A DNA stretch of 64,000 bases from Mesorhizobium plurifarium (lineage in GTDB: Bacteria; Pseudomonadota; Alphaproteobacteria; Rhizobiales; Rhizobiaceae). This document shows positions 26,817-36,472 of this stretch, in pieces. Every line of letters starts with the position of its first letter. Position 1 is the first letter of the stretch. The notes beneath the pieces are model-generated. The model did not search any database, was not told where the DNA came from, and saw nothing but the letters and a program-made list of their open reading frames with translations. The position numbers were made by a program, and so were the translations under genes. The stretch lies in the NCBI GenBank assembly GCA_000824785.1, contig CCNB01000006.1, forward strand, positions 124,001-188,000. Reading direction: 5' to 3'.

Positions 26817-28349
26817 ATGAAAGACGTGCTGAAGGAACTCGAGCGCCGCCGCGAGATTGCCCGCATGGGCGGCGGCAAGGACCGCATCGAGGCGCAGCAC
26901 AAGAAGGGCAAGCTCACCGCCCGCGAGCGTATCGAGGTCTTCCTCGACGAGGGTTCGTTCGAGGAGTTCGACATGTATGTCGAGCACCGCTCGACCGATT
27001 TCGGCATGGAGAAGACCAAAATCGCCGGCGACGGCGTCGTCACCGGCTGGGGCACGGTTAACGGGCGCCCGGTCTATATCTTCGCCAAAGATTTCACCGT
27101 GTTCGGCGGCTCGCTGTCGGAGGCGCATGCCGAGAAGGTCATCAAGGTCCAGGAAATGGCGCTGCGCAACCGCGCGCCGATCATCGGCCTCTACGATGCC
27201 GGCGGCGCGCGCATCCAGGAAGGCGTGGCCGCGCTCGGCGGTTATGCCGAGATCTTCCAGCGCAACGTGCTCGCCTCCGGCGTCATCCCGCAGATCTCGC
27301 TGATCATGGGGCCTTGCGCGGGCGGCGACGTCTACTCGCCCGCCATGACCGATTTCATCTTCATGGTGCGCGACACCTCCTACATGTTCGTCACCGGACC
27401 GGATGTGGTGAAAACGGTGACCAACGAGACGGTGACCGCCGAAAGCCTGGGTGGCGCTTCCGTGCACACCACCAAATCCTCCATCGCCGACGGCGCCTAC
27501 GACAACGACGTCGAGGCGCTGCTGCAAATGCGCCGGCTGGTCGATTTGCTGCCGGCATCCAACACGGCCGAGATTCCCGAGATCGAATGCTATCAGTCGG
27601 TCACGGATCACGACCTGTCGCTCGACCGGTTGATCCCGGACAATGCCAACAAGCCTTATGACATCAAGGAACTGATCCTGAAGGTCGCCGACGAAGGCGA
27701 TTTCTTCGAGATCCAGCAGAGCTTTGCCAAGAACATCGTCACCGGCTTCGGCCGCGTCGAGGGCCGCACAGTTGGTTTTGTCGCCAACCAGCCGATGGTG
27801 TTGGCCGGCGTGCTCGATTCCGACGCCAGCCGCAAGGCGGCGCGCTTCGTGCGCTTCTGCGACTGCTTTTCCATTCCGATCGTAACCTTCGTCGACGTGC
27901 CGGGCTTCCTGCCGGGCACCGCTCAGGAATATGGCGGGCTGATCAAGCATGGCGCCAAGCTGCTCTTCGCCTATGCCGAGGCGACCGTGCCGAAGATCAC
28001 CGTCATCACCCGCAAGGCCTATGGCGGCGCCTATGACGTGATGGCTTCGAAGCATTTGCGCGGCGACATGAACTATGCCTGGCCGACGGCGCAGATCGCG
28101 GTGATGGGCGCCAGGGGCGCGGTCGAGATCATCTACCGCAAAGATATCGGCGATCCGGAGAAAATCGCTGCTCATACAAAAACTTACGAGGATCGCTTCC
28201 TGTCGCCCTTCGTCGCCGCCGAGCGCGGCTATGTCGACGAGGTGATCATGCCGCATTCGACCCGGCGCCGTGTCGCCAGGGCGCTGCGCATGCTGCGCAA
28301 CAAGGACATGCAGAACCCCTGGAAGAAGCACGACAACATCCCCTTGTGA
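26817..28349 (+). CDS. pccB: Acyl-CoA carboxylase carboxyltransferase subunit (propionyl-CoA carboxylase beta)
   Basis: The beta subunit transfers CO2 from biotin to propionyl-CoA, giving methylmalonyl-CoA. The 510-residue protein has the two crotonase-like carboxyltransferase halves. Signatures are [45 protein letters not shown] and [10 protein letters not shown]. The start ATG follows GGGGA, and the length matches PccB. The alpha (biotin) subunit gene is not in the window. Substrate choice between propionyl-CoA and another acyl-CoA is inferred from overall similarity. Confidence 0.95.
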   Translation: MKDVLKELERRREIARMGGGKDRIEAQHKKGKLTARERIEVFLDEGSFEEFDMYVEHRSTDFGMEKTKIAGDGVVTGWGTVNGRPVYIFAKDFTVFGGSLSEAHAEKVIKVQEMALRNRAPIIGLYDAGGARIQEGVAALGGYAEIFQRNVLASGVIPQISLIMGPCAGGDVYSPAMTDFIFMVRDTSYMFVTGPDVVKTVTNETVTAESLGGASVHTTKSSIADGAYDNDVEALLQMRRLVDLLPASNTAEIPEIECYQSVTDHDLSLDRLIPDNANKPYDIKELILKVADEGDFFEIQQSFAKNIVTGFGRVEGRTVGFVANQPMVLAGVLDSDASRKAARFVRFCDCFSIPIVTFVDVPGFLPGTAQEYGGLIKHGAKLLFAYAEATVPKITVITRKAYGGAYDVMASKHLRGDMNYAWPTAQIAVMGARGAVEIIYRKDIGDPEKIAAHTKTYEDRFLSPFVAAERGYVDEVIMPHSTRRRVARALRMLRNKDMQNPWKKHDNIPL

Positions 28350-28403
28350 GCAGGCCTCCATCTGCCGAAGGACGACAACCGCTAACATGAGCGCGGAGAC
28401 GAA

Positions 28404-29345
28404 ATGCGAATAACGCTTGCGGCCCAAGGCCTTATTCCGTGCAAGGGCTATGGCGGCATCCAGCGGCAGGTCGAATGGCTGGCCACGGAAATGGTCAAGA
28501 TGGGGCATCAGGTGACCTTGATCGCCGGCCCGGGATCGTCGCATCCGATGTGCGAGGTTCGCCACGCGGTGACCAATGACGAGTGCCGCGCGGCTGTGCC
28601 CAAGGATACCGACATCGTCCATCTCCACGCCTGGAAGGTCGAAGTTCCGTTTCCGACGCTCAACACCGAGCGCGGCCATCTGCCGGATTACCCGAGGCCG
28701 CAGCCGAACTGGAGCTTCATCAGCGCCCGCCATGCCGAGCTGCATGGTCGCAAGACCTTCGTCTACAACGGCTTTCCGGTGGATGCCTATCGCCTGGCGC
28801 CGTCGAAGAACGACCATCTGTTTTTCATGGCGGCCATCGCGCGGGCCGGAAAGGGCCTCAACCGGGCGGTGGACCTGGCGAAAAAGTATGATTTCAAGCT
28901 CGATATCGCCGGCGGCTCGCGCTGGAAGCTGCTCGGTCGCAGCAAGACGCGCCGCGAGGGCGTGTTCTTCAAGAGCCTGTCGTCGCGCTTCCGCTACCAC
29001 GGCATGGTCGACGGCGAGCCGAAGGTGCGCCTGCTGGGTGAGACCAAGGCCTTTCTGAACCCGATTTCCTGGGAAGAGCCTTTTGGCAATGCGCCGGTCG
29101 AATCCATGCTGTGCGGCACGCCGGTCTTGACCACGGCGCGCGGCGCGCTGCCCGAAACCGTCGATGCCGATACCGGCCGCTTCTTCGACACGGATGAGGA
29201 GTTCGCGCGCGGTTTCGGTGAAATCGCCGGTTTGCCGGCGCAAAGATGCCGCGAATCCGCGGCAGACCGGTTTCCGATCCAGAAAGCCGCCAAAGCCTAT
29301 CTGGAGCTCTACCGCCGCATTCTTGATGGCGAAGCGCTTCCGTGA
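28404..29345 (+). CDS. GT4-type glycosyltransferase
   Basis: A 313-residue GT-B glycosyltransferase, short for family 4. The N-terminal GYGGIQRQVEWLATEMVKMGH is the acceptor-domain loop. WEEPFGNAPVESMLCGTPVL holds the EX7E retaining motif. No membrane segment is seen. It precedes a GT9-family gene on the same strand by about 60 bases. The pair probably adds sugars to a cell-surface glycan, but donor and acceptor are unknown. Confidence 0.88.
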   Translation: MRITLAAQGLIPCKGYGGIQRQVEWLATEMVKMGHQVTLIAGPGSSHPMCEVRHAVTNDECRAAVPKDTDIVHLHAWKVEVPFPTLNTERGHLPDYPRPQPNWSFISARHAELHGRKTFVYNGFPVDAYRLAPSKNDHLFFMAAIARAGKGLNRAVDLAKKYDFKLDIAGGSRWKLLGRSKTRREGVFFKSLSSRFRYHGMVDGEPKVRLLGETKAFLNPISWEEPFGNAPVESMLCGTPVLTTARGALPETVDADTGRFFDTDEEFARGFGEIAGLPAQRCRESAADRFPIQKAAKAYLELYRRILDGEALP

Positions 29346-29405
29346 GACATCACGCAGGCGTGTCCCGTCAGCGGTGGCCGTTCCCGATCGAAAAGGTTTC
29401 GCGCA

Positions 29406-30425
29406 TTGCGCCCCATCCTGGTTTTCTGCCTGCCGGCGATCGGTGATTTCATCCGCTGCCATTCGGCCATCCGGATCATTGCCGAGAGATTCCCCGGTCA
29501 GCCGATCGATATCGTCACATCGAGGATCGCCGCGCCGCTGGCGCGGCTGATGCCGCATGTCCGCAAGGTGTGGATAGCCGAGAAGCACTGGAAGCCTGGG
29601 CTGAAAGAGCGGGCTGGCCTGGCGCGCGAAATCCGCAAGGAGAATTACCGGGCGGCCTATATGCTCACCAGCAGCACCAAGGCTTGCCTGGTGCCGTGGC
29701 TGGCCGGAATACCGGAGCGCATCGGCTATCCGCGCGAGTTCCAGTTCGGCATCGTCAACCGACTGCCCGCCGGTTGGCTGAAATCGATGGTGGCCTTCGG
29801 CCCGCGCAAGACACGGCTGGCGGAGCAGGTTTGCGCAATCGCGCGCCTCGGCAAAAGGCCAGCCGAAGACGCACCGCTGCCGGCTCCGCAACTGGTCGTT
29901 TCCGCCGAGGCGCTTGCCGCTTGGCGCCGGCGCAACGGGATCGACCCGGCCAGGCCGGTGATTGCCCTCTATACGTCCGATTTCGCCAACAAGCGCTCAT
30001 GGCCGATAGAACGCTTCGTCTCGATCGCGCGCGACTATGTTGCCCGAGGCTGGTCGGTCTGGCTGATCGGCGGACCGCGCGAGCGGCAGGCCGCGGCCGA
30101 AATCAAGGCTCAATTGCCCGACGCGGTCGATTTCACCGCGACGCCCGATATTGCGGAGGCCATGTGCCAGATCGCGGCCTCGACCGTCTTTCTCGGCGTC
30201 GATGGCGGCCTCTCCCATGCCGCCGGGGCGTTGGGCGGTCCGTGCGTGCTCATCTACGGCTCGAACCGAGCCTATGTGCACGGTCCGGTCAACGAACAGG
30301 TGGTCTTTCTCGAACCGCCGATTTCGACTCCGGGCTGGGTGGAGAACACGCGCGCCGTCAGCGAAGACAGGGTTCGCGAGGCGCTGGCGGCAGCGGTCCG
30401 AAAACACGCGCCGCAATTCGCCTGA
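29406..30425 (+). CDS. GT9-family glycosyltransferase (heptosyltransferase-like)
   Basis: A 339-residue protein of the ADP-heptose:LPS heptosyltransferase family. It starts LRPILVFCLPAIGDFIRCHS, the GDxLR-like acceptor loop. The nucleotide-sugar region is FLGVDGGLSHAAGALGGPCVLIYG. The start codon is TTG; no good alternative ATG lies near. Follows the GT4 gene, so a role in lipopolysaccharide core or a similar surface polymer is inferred. kdsA for KDO is elsewhere in the window. Confidence 0.85.
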   Translation: MRPILVFCLPAIGDFIRCHSAIRIIAERFPGQPIDIVTSRIAAPLARLMPHVRKVWIAEKHWKPGLKERAGLAREIRKENYRAAYMLTSSTKACLVPWLAGIPERIGYPREFQFGIVNRLPAGWLKSMVAFGPRKTRLAEQVCAIARLGKRPAEDAPLPAPQLVVSAEALAAWRRRNGIDPARPVIALYTSDFANKRSWPIERFVSIARDYVARGWSVWLIGGPRERQAAAEIKAQLPDAVDFTATPDIAEAMCQIAASTVFLGVDGGLSHAAGALGGPCVLIYGSNRAYVHGPVNEQVVFLEPPISTPGWVENTRAVSEDRVREALAAAVRKHAPQFA

Positions 30426-30455
30426 TCTGTTCCTCGGCCGCAGTGCCGCAGCGGT

Positions 30456-31973
30456 TCATCGAACGGTATTCTGCGTCAGTTCGCGAAGTACCGGCACGAT
30501 CGCCAGAGGCAGGTCTTCCGCGATCAAACCCGGGCCGAAACGGCTGCCGGCCTCGGCGTGGATCCAGACTCCTGCGCAAGCCGCTTCGAAGGCCGGCATG
30601 CCTTGTGCGAGAAGCCCGGCAATGATGCCCGCCAACACGTCGCCCGAGCCGGCGGTTGCGAGCCAGGGCGCGCCGTTGCTGTTGATCGCGGCGCGGCCGT
30701 CCGGCGCGGCGATCACGCTGTCGGCGCCCTTGTAGACGATCACGGCGTTGGCGCGCCGCGCTGCTTCGCGCGCCTTCGCCAGTTTCGACAACGCCGCGTC
30801 GGCCGCGATGTCCGCAAACAACCTGCCGAACTCACCCTCATGCGGCGTCATGATCAACGCCGGCGCGTCCGGTCTGCCTGCTGCCTCGAACAGCGTCGCG
30901 GCCGCATTGCGGAAAGACGTGATGCCGTCGGCGTCGAGCACGAGGCCCTCGACGCCGCCGTCCCGGCGGTTTTTGGCAAGCACGGCGAGCGTGAAATCGC
31001 GCGCCTTGTCGCCGATGCCGAAGCCGGGGCCGAGGACGAAGGCGGACGGCCGGCGATCGCCGACAAGGTCATGCACGTCCTCGATCGCGTCGACCTTGCG
31101 CAGCATGATCGAGGTGAGGTGCGCCGCGTTGACCTGCATGGCGTTGGCGGGCGACAGCACGGTGACGGCCCCTGCCCCGCTTCTTGCGGCCGCGAGCGCT
31201 GCAAGGCGCGCCGCGCCCGTCGCGGATGGTCCGCCCGAAAAGACGCTCGTGTGGCCGCGCTTGTATTTATGCGCGTCGACGGCCGGCGCGGGAAAGTTCG
31301 CTATCCAGAGCCCGGGCCCGTTCTCGAACGCCCGCGGCGCGACTGCCTTGATGATCTCGTCGCGAATGCCGATGTCGGCCAGCACGATCTCGCCGCATCG
31401 CTCTCGGCCAGGCAGAAGCAGATGCCCAGGCTTCTTTCGCGCGAAAGTCACAGTCAGGACCGCGCGAAACGCCGAGCCGAGGACTTCGCCGCTTTCGCCG
31501 GAAACGCCTGAAGGCAGGTCGACCGCGACAACCGGCAGGTTCATTCCCGTGACGATGTCGACCGCGCCCTTGGCGTCGCCGGATACCGGCTTCGACAAGC
31601 CTGCGCCATAGATCGCGTCGACGACCAGCGAGCCGGCTTGCGCGGTAAAGGCCGAAAGCGGGCGCCGTTCCAAGGCGCAGTCGGCCGCCGCAAGCGCGGC
31701 ATCGCTGCCTGCCCGCGGTTTGCCCGATGTCCACAGGGCTACATCGACGCCAGCCTCGGCCAGCAGCCGCGCCACGACATAGCCGTCGCCGCCATTGTTG
31801 CCGGGGCCGCACAGCACGTGCACGTTTTTCGCCGCAGGATAGCGCTTAAGCACTACCGCAGCGACCGCCTCGCCCGCACGTTGCATTAAGCGATAGCCAT
31901 CGAACGGCCCGGCCGCGATTGTCAGCCGGTCGGCCTCGGCCATTTCGGCCGGCGATAGAAGTTCGTTGCGCAT
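30456..31973 (-). CDS. nnr: Bifunctional NAD(P)H-hydrate epimerase / ADP-dependent dehydratase
   Basis: This enzyme repairs hydrated NAD(P)H. The N-terminal YjeF_N half (about 1-210) epimerises NAD(P)HX, with VLCGPGNNGGDGYVVARLL and VDLPSGVSG. The C-terminal ribokinase-like half dehydrates the S form, with MTPHEGEFGRLF and ATAGSGDVLAGIIAGLLAQG. Total length of 505 residues is normal for the fused form. The ATG giving MRNELLSPAEM was chosen; in-frame starts exist up to 31 codons upstream. It diverges from glnB, as in many rhizobia. Confidence 0.95.
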   Translation of the reverse strand: MRNELLSPAEMAEADRLTIAAGPFDGYRLMQRAGEAVAAVVLKRYPAAKNVHVLCGPGNNGGDGYVVARLLAEAGVDVALWTSGKPRAGSDAALAAADCALERRPLSAFTAQAGSLVVDAIYGAGLSKPVSGDAKGAVDIVTGMNLPVVAVDLPSGVSGESGEVLGSAFRAVLTVTFARKKPGHLLLPGRERCGEIVLADIGIRDEIIKAVAPRAFENGPGLWIANFPAPAVDAHKYKRGHTSVFSGGPSATGAARLAALAAARSGAGAVTVLSPANAMQVNAAHLTSIMLRKVDAIEDVHDLVGDRRPSAFVLGPGFGIGDKARDFTLAVLAKNRRDGGVEGLVLDADGITSFRNAAATLFEAAGRPDAPALIMTPHEGEFGRLFADIAADAALSKLAKAREAARRANAVIVYKGADSVIAAPDGRAAINSNGAPWLATAGSGDVLAGIIAGLLAQGMPAFEAACAGVWIHAEAGSRFGPGLIAEDLPLAIVPVLRELTQNTVR

Positions 31974-32242
31974 GGGATTGCCGATTTCCATGCGATCAAG
32001 CATTGTCCAGTTTTCAGTTCGAAGCAAACCAGCGCGACGCGGCATTTGTTGCACGTGTGGTCGCATCCGGGAGGGGCTGCCTGAAAATTGCGCTGTCTGC
32101 CCGTTTTTTGCGCAGACGTGAGGAGGGGCGATGTATAGGGTTTAGGCGTCCATGACGCATCCGATGCAGCGGATGACGCGAATTTGCATCCGTATGCGGC
32201 ATGGGCTCGAAAACGCTCCTCACCGCCTGCACTGCTCACGAT

Positions 32243-32257
32243 TGGCACGGTTCGTGC
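32243..32257 (+). promoter_or_regulatory. Sigma-54 promoter of glnB-glnA
   Basis: TGGCACGGTTCGTGC matches the RpoN consensus TGGCACG-N4-TTGC with one mismatch in the -12 element. The invariant GG and GC have the correct 10-base spacing. Transcription would start near 32269, about 50 bases before glnB. This fits NtrC/RpoN control of glnBA under nitrogen limitation, known in rhizobia. NtrC sites upstream could not be fixed with confidence. Confidence 0.8.
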
Positions 32258-32261
32258 TTGA

Positions 32262-32657
<396 letters not shown>

Positions 32658-32700
32658 CCTTCAACCCACACCGGACGTCATCACACAGGGAAGAAATGAC

Positions 32701-34110
32701 ATGACGACAGCCAAAGACATCATGAAGCAGATCAAGGACAACGACGTGAAATTCGTCGACCTGCGCTTCACCGATCCGCGGGGCAAGCTGCAGCATGTGA
32801 CGATGGATGTCGTCGAGGTCGAGGAAGACATGTTCGCCGACGGCGTCATGTTCGACGGCTCCTCGATCGCCGGCTGGAAGGCGATCAACGAGTCCGACAT
32901 GGTGCTGATGCCCGACACCGATACCGTCCACATGGACCCGTTCTTCGCGCAGTCGACCATGGTCATCCTGTGCGACATCCTCGATCCGATCTCGGGCGAA
33001 GCCTATAATCGCGATCCGCGCGGCACCGCCAAGAAGGCCGAAGCCTATATGAAGTCGGAAGGCATCGGCGATACCATCTATGTCGGCCCGGAGGCCGAGT
33101 TCTTCGTGTTCGACGACGTCAAGTACAAGGCTGATCCTTACAACACCGGCTTCCGCCTCGACTCGACTGAACTGCCGTCCAACGACGACACCGACTATGA
33201 GACCGGCAATCTCGGCCACCGTCCGCGCATCAAGGGCGGCTATTTCCCGGTGCCGCCGATCGATTCCTGCCAGGACATGCGCTCCGAGATGCTGACCGTG
33301 CTCGCCGAGATGGGCGTGCGCGTCGAAAAGCATCACCATGAGGTCGCCGCCGCCCAGCACGAGCTCGGCATCAAGTTCGACACGCTGGTGCGCAACGCCG
33401 ACAAGATGCTGATCTACAAGTATGTCGTGCACCAGGTCGCCAACGCCTATGGCAAGACGGCCACCTTCATGCCGAAGCCGGTGTTTGGCGACAACGGCTC
33501 GGGCATGCATGTCCACCAGTCGATCTGGAAGGGCGGCAAGCCGACCTTCGCCGGCAACGAATATGCAGGCTTGTCGGAGAGCTGCCTCTACTACATCGGC
33601 GGCATCATCAAGCACGCCAAGGCCATCAACGCCTTCACCAATCCGCTCACCAACTCCTATAAGCGTCTGGTGCCGGGCTATGAGGCGCCGGTGCTGCTCG
33701 CCTATTCGGCGCGCAACCGTTCGGCCTCCTGCCGCATTCCGTTCGGCTCCTCGCCGAAGTCGAAGCGCGTCGAGGTCCGCTTCCCCGATCCGGGCGCGAA
33801 CCCCTATCTCGGCTTCGCCGCCATGCTGATGGCCGGCCTCGACGGCATCAAGAACAAGATCCATCCGGGACAGCCGATGGACAAGGACCTCTACGACCTG
33901 CCGCCGAAGGAATTGAAGAAGATCCCGACCGTCAGCGGCTCGCTGCGCGAGGCGCTGCAGAACCTCGACAAGGACCGCGGCTTCCTGAAGGCCGGCGGCG
34001 TCTTCGACGACGACCAGATCGACTCCTATATCGAGCTGAAGATGGCCGAGGTCATGCGCTTCGAGATGACCCCGCACCCGGTCGAGTACGACATGTATTA
34101 TTCGGTCTAA
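32701..34110 (+). CDS. glnA: Glutamine synthetase type I
   Basis: GlnA makes glutamine from glutamate, ammonia and ATP. The 469-residue protein is the dodecameric GSI type. Motifs: [28 protein letters not shown], and the ATP-binding [16 protein letters not shown]. The adenylylation site is Tyr398 in KDLYDLPP. It would therefore be switched off by GlnE when nitrogen is ample. It is co-transcribed with glnB from the sigma-54 promoter and ends at a strong terminator. Confidence 0.98.
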   Translation: MTTAKDIMKQIKDNDVKFVDLRFTDPRGKLQHVTMDVVEVEEDMFADGVMFDGSSIAGWKAINESDMVLMPDTDTVHMDPFFAQSTMVILCDILDPISGEAYNRDPRGTAKKAEAYMKSEGIGDTIYVGPEAEFFVFDDVKYKADPYNTGFRLDSTELPSNDDTDYETGNLGHRPRIKGGYFPVPPIDSCQDMRSEMLTVLAEMGVRVEKHHHEVAAAQHELGIKFDTLVRNADKMLIYKYVVHQVANAYGKTATFMPKPVFGDNGSGMHVHQSIWKGGKPTFAGNEYAGLSESCLYYIGGIIKHAKAINAFTNPLTNSYKRLVPGYEAPVLLAYSARNRSASCRIPFGSSPKSKRVEVRFPDPGANPYLGFAAMLMAGLDGIKNKIHPGQPMDKDLYDLPPKELKKIPTVSGSLREALQNLDKDRGFLKAGGVFDDDQIDSYIELKMAEVMRFEMTPHPVEYDMYYSV

Positions 34111-34132
34111 GCTTCTGATCGAACGCTGAAAT

Positions 34133-34171
34133 CAAGCCCTTGGAGGTCGTGGCCTCCAAGGGCTTTTCATT
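34133..34171 (+). terminator. Rho-independent terminator of glnBA
   Basis: AAGCCCTTGGAGG and CCTCCAAGGGCTT form a 13-pair perfect stem around TCGTGG, followed by TTCATTTTTG. Confidence 0.92.
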
Positions 34172-34208
34172 TTTGTAGACGGGTTTCGCGGCCTTCTTTT
34201 TCGAGCAG

Positions 34209-34239
34209 CAAAAAGAACCCCGGCGTTAGCCGGGGTTCT
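34209..34239 (-). terminator. Rho-independent terminator of the amino-acid permease gene
   Basis: On the minus strand AGAACCCCGGC and GCCGGGGTTCT pair around TAAC and are followed by TTTTGC. It lies about 30 bases after the permease stop codon and faces the glnA terminator. Confidence 0.9.
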
Positions 34240-34268
34240 CGCATGGACAGGTGTCGGAGGGCTGACGC

Positions 34269-35693
34269 CTATCCCGCAAGCTCGTCGGGTCCGTGCAGCG
34301 TCCAGTCGGCGCGGCGCGACAGGAACAGCAGGAAATAGATCGCGGCGACCGCCATGATCGCCAGGGTGGCGATCAGGCTCGGGCGTCCGAAGGCGGCGTC
34401 GAGCCAGTTCTGATAGGCGACATAGATCAGCGCCACGAAGGCGAGGATCGCAGGCACCGGGAACAGCGGCATGCGATAGTGGCCGCCCGAGGTGGTGCCG
34501 TTGCGGCGGCCGGCGAAGACGGCGACGCACAGCAGCGCATAGATCACGACCAGCGAGGTGCCGCTGACCACCAGCAACAGGTTGAGGTCGATGAAGCAGG
34601 CAAGGGCGGCCAGCACCACCACGACGATGGTTGCGATCCATGGCGAGGCGTAAGTGCCGTGCACGGACGCCACCGCATTGTTGATCGGGCCGAACCAGGT
34701 CTTGTCCCGACCGGAGCTGAAGAGCAGTCGCGCCGCCTGCAGGATGATGGCGATGACGGCGTTGAAGATGGCGACCGCGATCGCCAGGCTGATCGCCACC
34801 GTCAGCCAATGGCCGCCGCGCGCCTCGAGGAAATATTCGATCTTCTGCGGAGCCGCGAGCAGGCCGATCAGATCCGGCGCGCCGAGAAGCACCGCGGTCA
34901 GCGGGATGAGCTCGGCGGCGACCGTGATCACCAGCGCCCAGAGCACCACCTTGCCGATGTTGCGCTTGGCGTCGTGCGTCTCCTCACCGAAATAGGCGGC
35001 CGCGCCATAGCCGTTATAGGCAAAGAGCGACACGGCGGTGGATGCCAGGATGATGGCGGCCGAGGCCGGAACCAGCGTGTTGGTCGTGGCGTCGAGCAGT
35101 TGTGGCGCGGTGAACAGGCTGGAGAGCGGCCGCTCGACATGGACGAAGCCGAGCCCGGTCAGGATCAGGAGCGCCAGCATTTCGATGCCGAGAAAGATAC
35201 CGGTGACGAAGGCGTTGAGTTTTATGCGCATGGCGGCGACTGCGCCGGCCAGGATGATCGTCACCACGCCGACCCATTGCGGGCTGAGATTGGGAATGAT
35301 GACGCCGAGATAGGTGCCGACGCCGAGCGCGATGACGGCGACGATCAAGACGATCGACACGAACACCAGCACCAAGGTCACGAAGCCCCAGAAGCGGCCG
35401 AGTGTGCGACCGATCATCGTGTATTCGCCGCCGGCCATCGGATAGGCCGAGGAAAGCTCGGCATAGACGAAGGCCATGAACAGGCCGATGACGGCCGCAA
35501 TCACGAAGCTCAGGAATGAGCCGGTGCCGGCCAGCGCGATGACGCCCGGCACGATGATGAAGACGGACGATGCGGGCGTTACGGCCGAGAGCACGATCAT
35601 CAGCGTGCCCAGCGCGTTCAGCGCCCTGTCCAGGCCCTTGGCGCCGGGGGCGGCCTTGTCGGCGGCCGCCGTGGTGGCTTCATTTGTAGACAT
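34269..35693 (-). CDS. APC-family amino-acid permease
   Basis: A 474-residue integral membrane protein with about 12 hydrophobic helices. The N-terminal helix pattern (PASSVFIIVPGVIALAGTGSFLSF) and helix 2 (SSAYPMAGGEYTMIGRTLGRFWGF) are those of the APC superfamily (amino acid/polyamine importers). The N-terminal 25 residues are Ala/Lys-rich and cytoplasmic. It diverges from a TetR regulator and a P1-family peptidase. Import of an amino acid or short peptide derivative linked to that peptidase is a reasonable inference. The substrate is unknown. Confidence 0.9.
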   Translation of the reverse strand: MSTNEATTAAADKAAPGAKGLDRALNALGTLMIVLSAVTPASSVFIIVPGVIALAGTGSFLSFVIAAVIGLFMAFVYAELSSAYPMAGGEYTMIGRTLGRFWGFVTLVLVFVSIVLIVAVIALGVGTYLGVIIPNLSPQWVGVVTIILAGAVAAMRIKLNAFVTGIFLGIEMLALLILTGLGFVHVERPLSSLFTAPQLLDATTNTLVPASAAIILASTAVSLFAYNGYGAAAYFGEETHDAKRNIGKVVLWALVITVAAELIPLTAVLLGAPDLIGLLAAPQKIEYFLEARGGHWLTVAISLAIAVAIFNAVIAIILQAARLLFSSGRDKTWFGPINNAVASVHGTYASPWIATIVVVVLAALACFIDLNLLLVVSGTSLVVIYALLCVAVFAGRRNGTTSGGHYRMPLFPVPAILAFVALIYVAYQNWLDAAFGRPSLIATLAIMAVAAIYFLLFLSRRADWTLHGPDELAG

Positions 35694-35714
35694 TATCCTC
35701 CCCTTTTTTTAATT

Positions 35715-35732
35715 GGATAAAAATTATTATCC
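35715..35732. promoter_or_regulatory. Palindromic operator candidate between permease and TetR genes
   Basis: GGATAAAAATTATTATCC is an inverted repeat of GGATAA and TTATCC around six A/T bases. It lies about 20 bases before the permease start codon, in a marked AT-rich pocket. Its size and place fit an operator for the divergent TetR-family protein. Confidence 0.5.
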
Positions 35733-35838
35733 GCAGCGGAAGCTATCCGTGTCGCCGCATAGCGTCAACAAATATGCGATATGCCGACTTGCAAAAATTC
35801 ACTCGCCGGTTTTTATTGAATCAAATTCAGGAAACGAA

Positions 35839-36441
35839 ATGGGCAGACCCAAGACACAGACCGATCGCCGCCTCACCCTAGTCGCAGCGGCGGAATCGAT
35901 GATCGCCAAGCGCGGCCTCGCGGGCGTCACCTTGCGCGACGTGGCCAACGAGGCCGGCATGAGCTCGAGCGCCCTGCTCTATTATTATCCCGGCCTCAAG
36001 GAGCTTCTGGACGACGTGCAGAAGAAGGCGGTGGAACGCTTCTGCACCCAGCGCGCGTCAGCGGTCGCCGCGATCACCGATCCACGGGCGCGGCTGAGGA
36101 CGATGCTGGAAAGCGGCCTGCCGACCGATCCGGACGACCAGCTCTGCCGGCTTCTGCTGGAGCTCGGCGCCTATTCGCGCTCGGACGCCAGCTATGCCGC
36201 CCGCCACATCACGCTCTTCGAGCGCCAGGTGGCGATTTATGTCGGCATCCTCGAAGCGGGCGCGGCCACCGGCATCTTCAAGCTGAATGCGGCGAGCGAG
36301 GTCATCGCCCGCAGCCTGGTCGTCCTCGAGGACGGCCTTGGCCTGCACCTCGTCAACGTCGTGCCGGCGGTCGACCACGCCTCTGCGATGGCGATCCTCA
36401 CCAGCTATGCAGAACTTGCGACCGGCTGCAGCCTTGGCTGA
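35839..36441 (+). CDS. TetR/AcrR-family transcriptional regulator
   Basis: A 200-residue regulator. The N-terminal helix-turn-helix is LAGVTLRDVANEAGMSSSALLYYYPGLKELL (read as two halves), and the rest is an all-helical ligand-binding domain. The start at MGRPKTQTDRR was chosen because the upstream in-frame sequence is not protein-like. It lies between a divergent permease and the P1 peptidase just downstream (32 bases). It probably controls both; ligand unknown. Confidence 0.9.
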   Translation: MGRPKTQTDRRLTLVAAAESMIAKRGLAGVTLRDVANEAGMSSSALLYYYPGLKELLDDVQKKAVERFCTQRASAVAAITDPRARLRTMLESGLPTDPDDQLCRLLLELGAYSRSDASYAARHITLFERQVAIYVGILEAGAATGIFKLNAASEVIARSLVVLEDGLGLHLVNVVPAVDHASAMAILTSYAELATGCSLG

Positions 36442-36472
36442 GCCGGCTCTCATCAATGGAGCATCCCTCAGC

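Noticed and set aside
26781..29891. Minus-strand open frame of about 1,000 codons opposite pccB and the GT4/GT9 genes
   Set aside because: Complement of clearly recognised genes, with biased composition and no family motif.
29891..29935. Short minus-strand frames inside the GT9 gene
   Set aside because: They lie wholly inside a recognised gene, have no ribosome-binding site and show no family resemblance.
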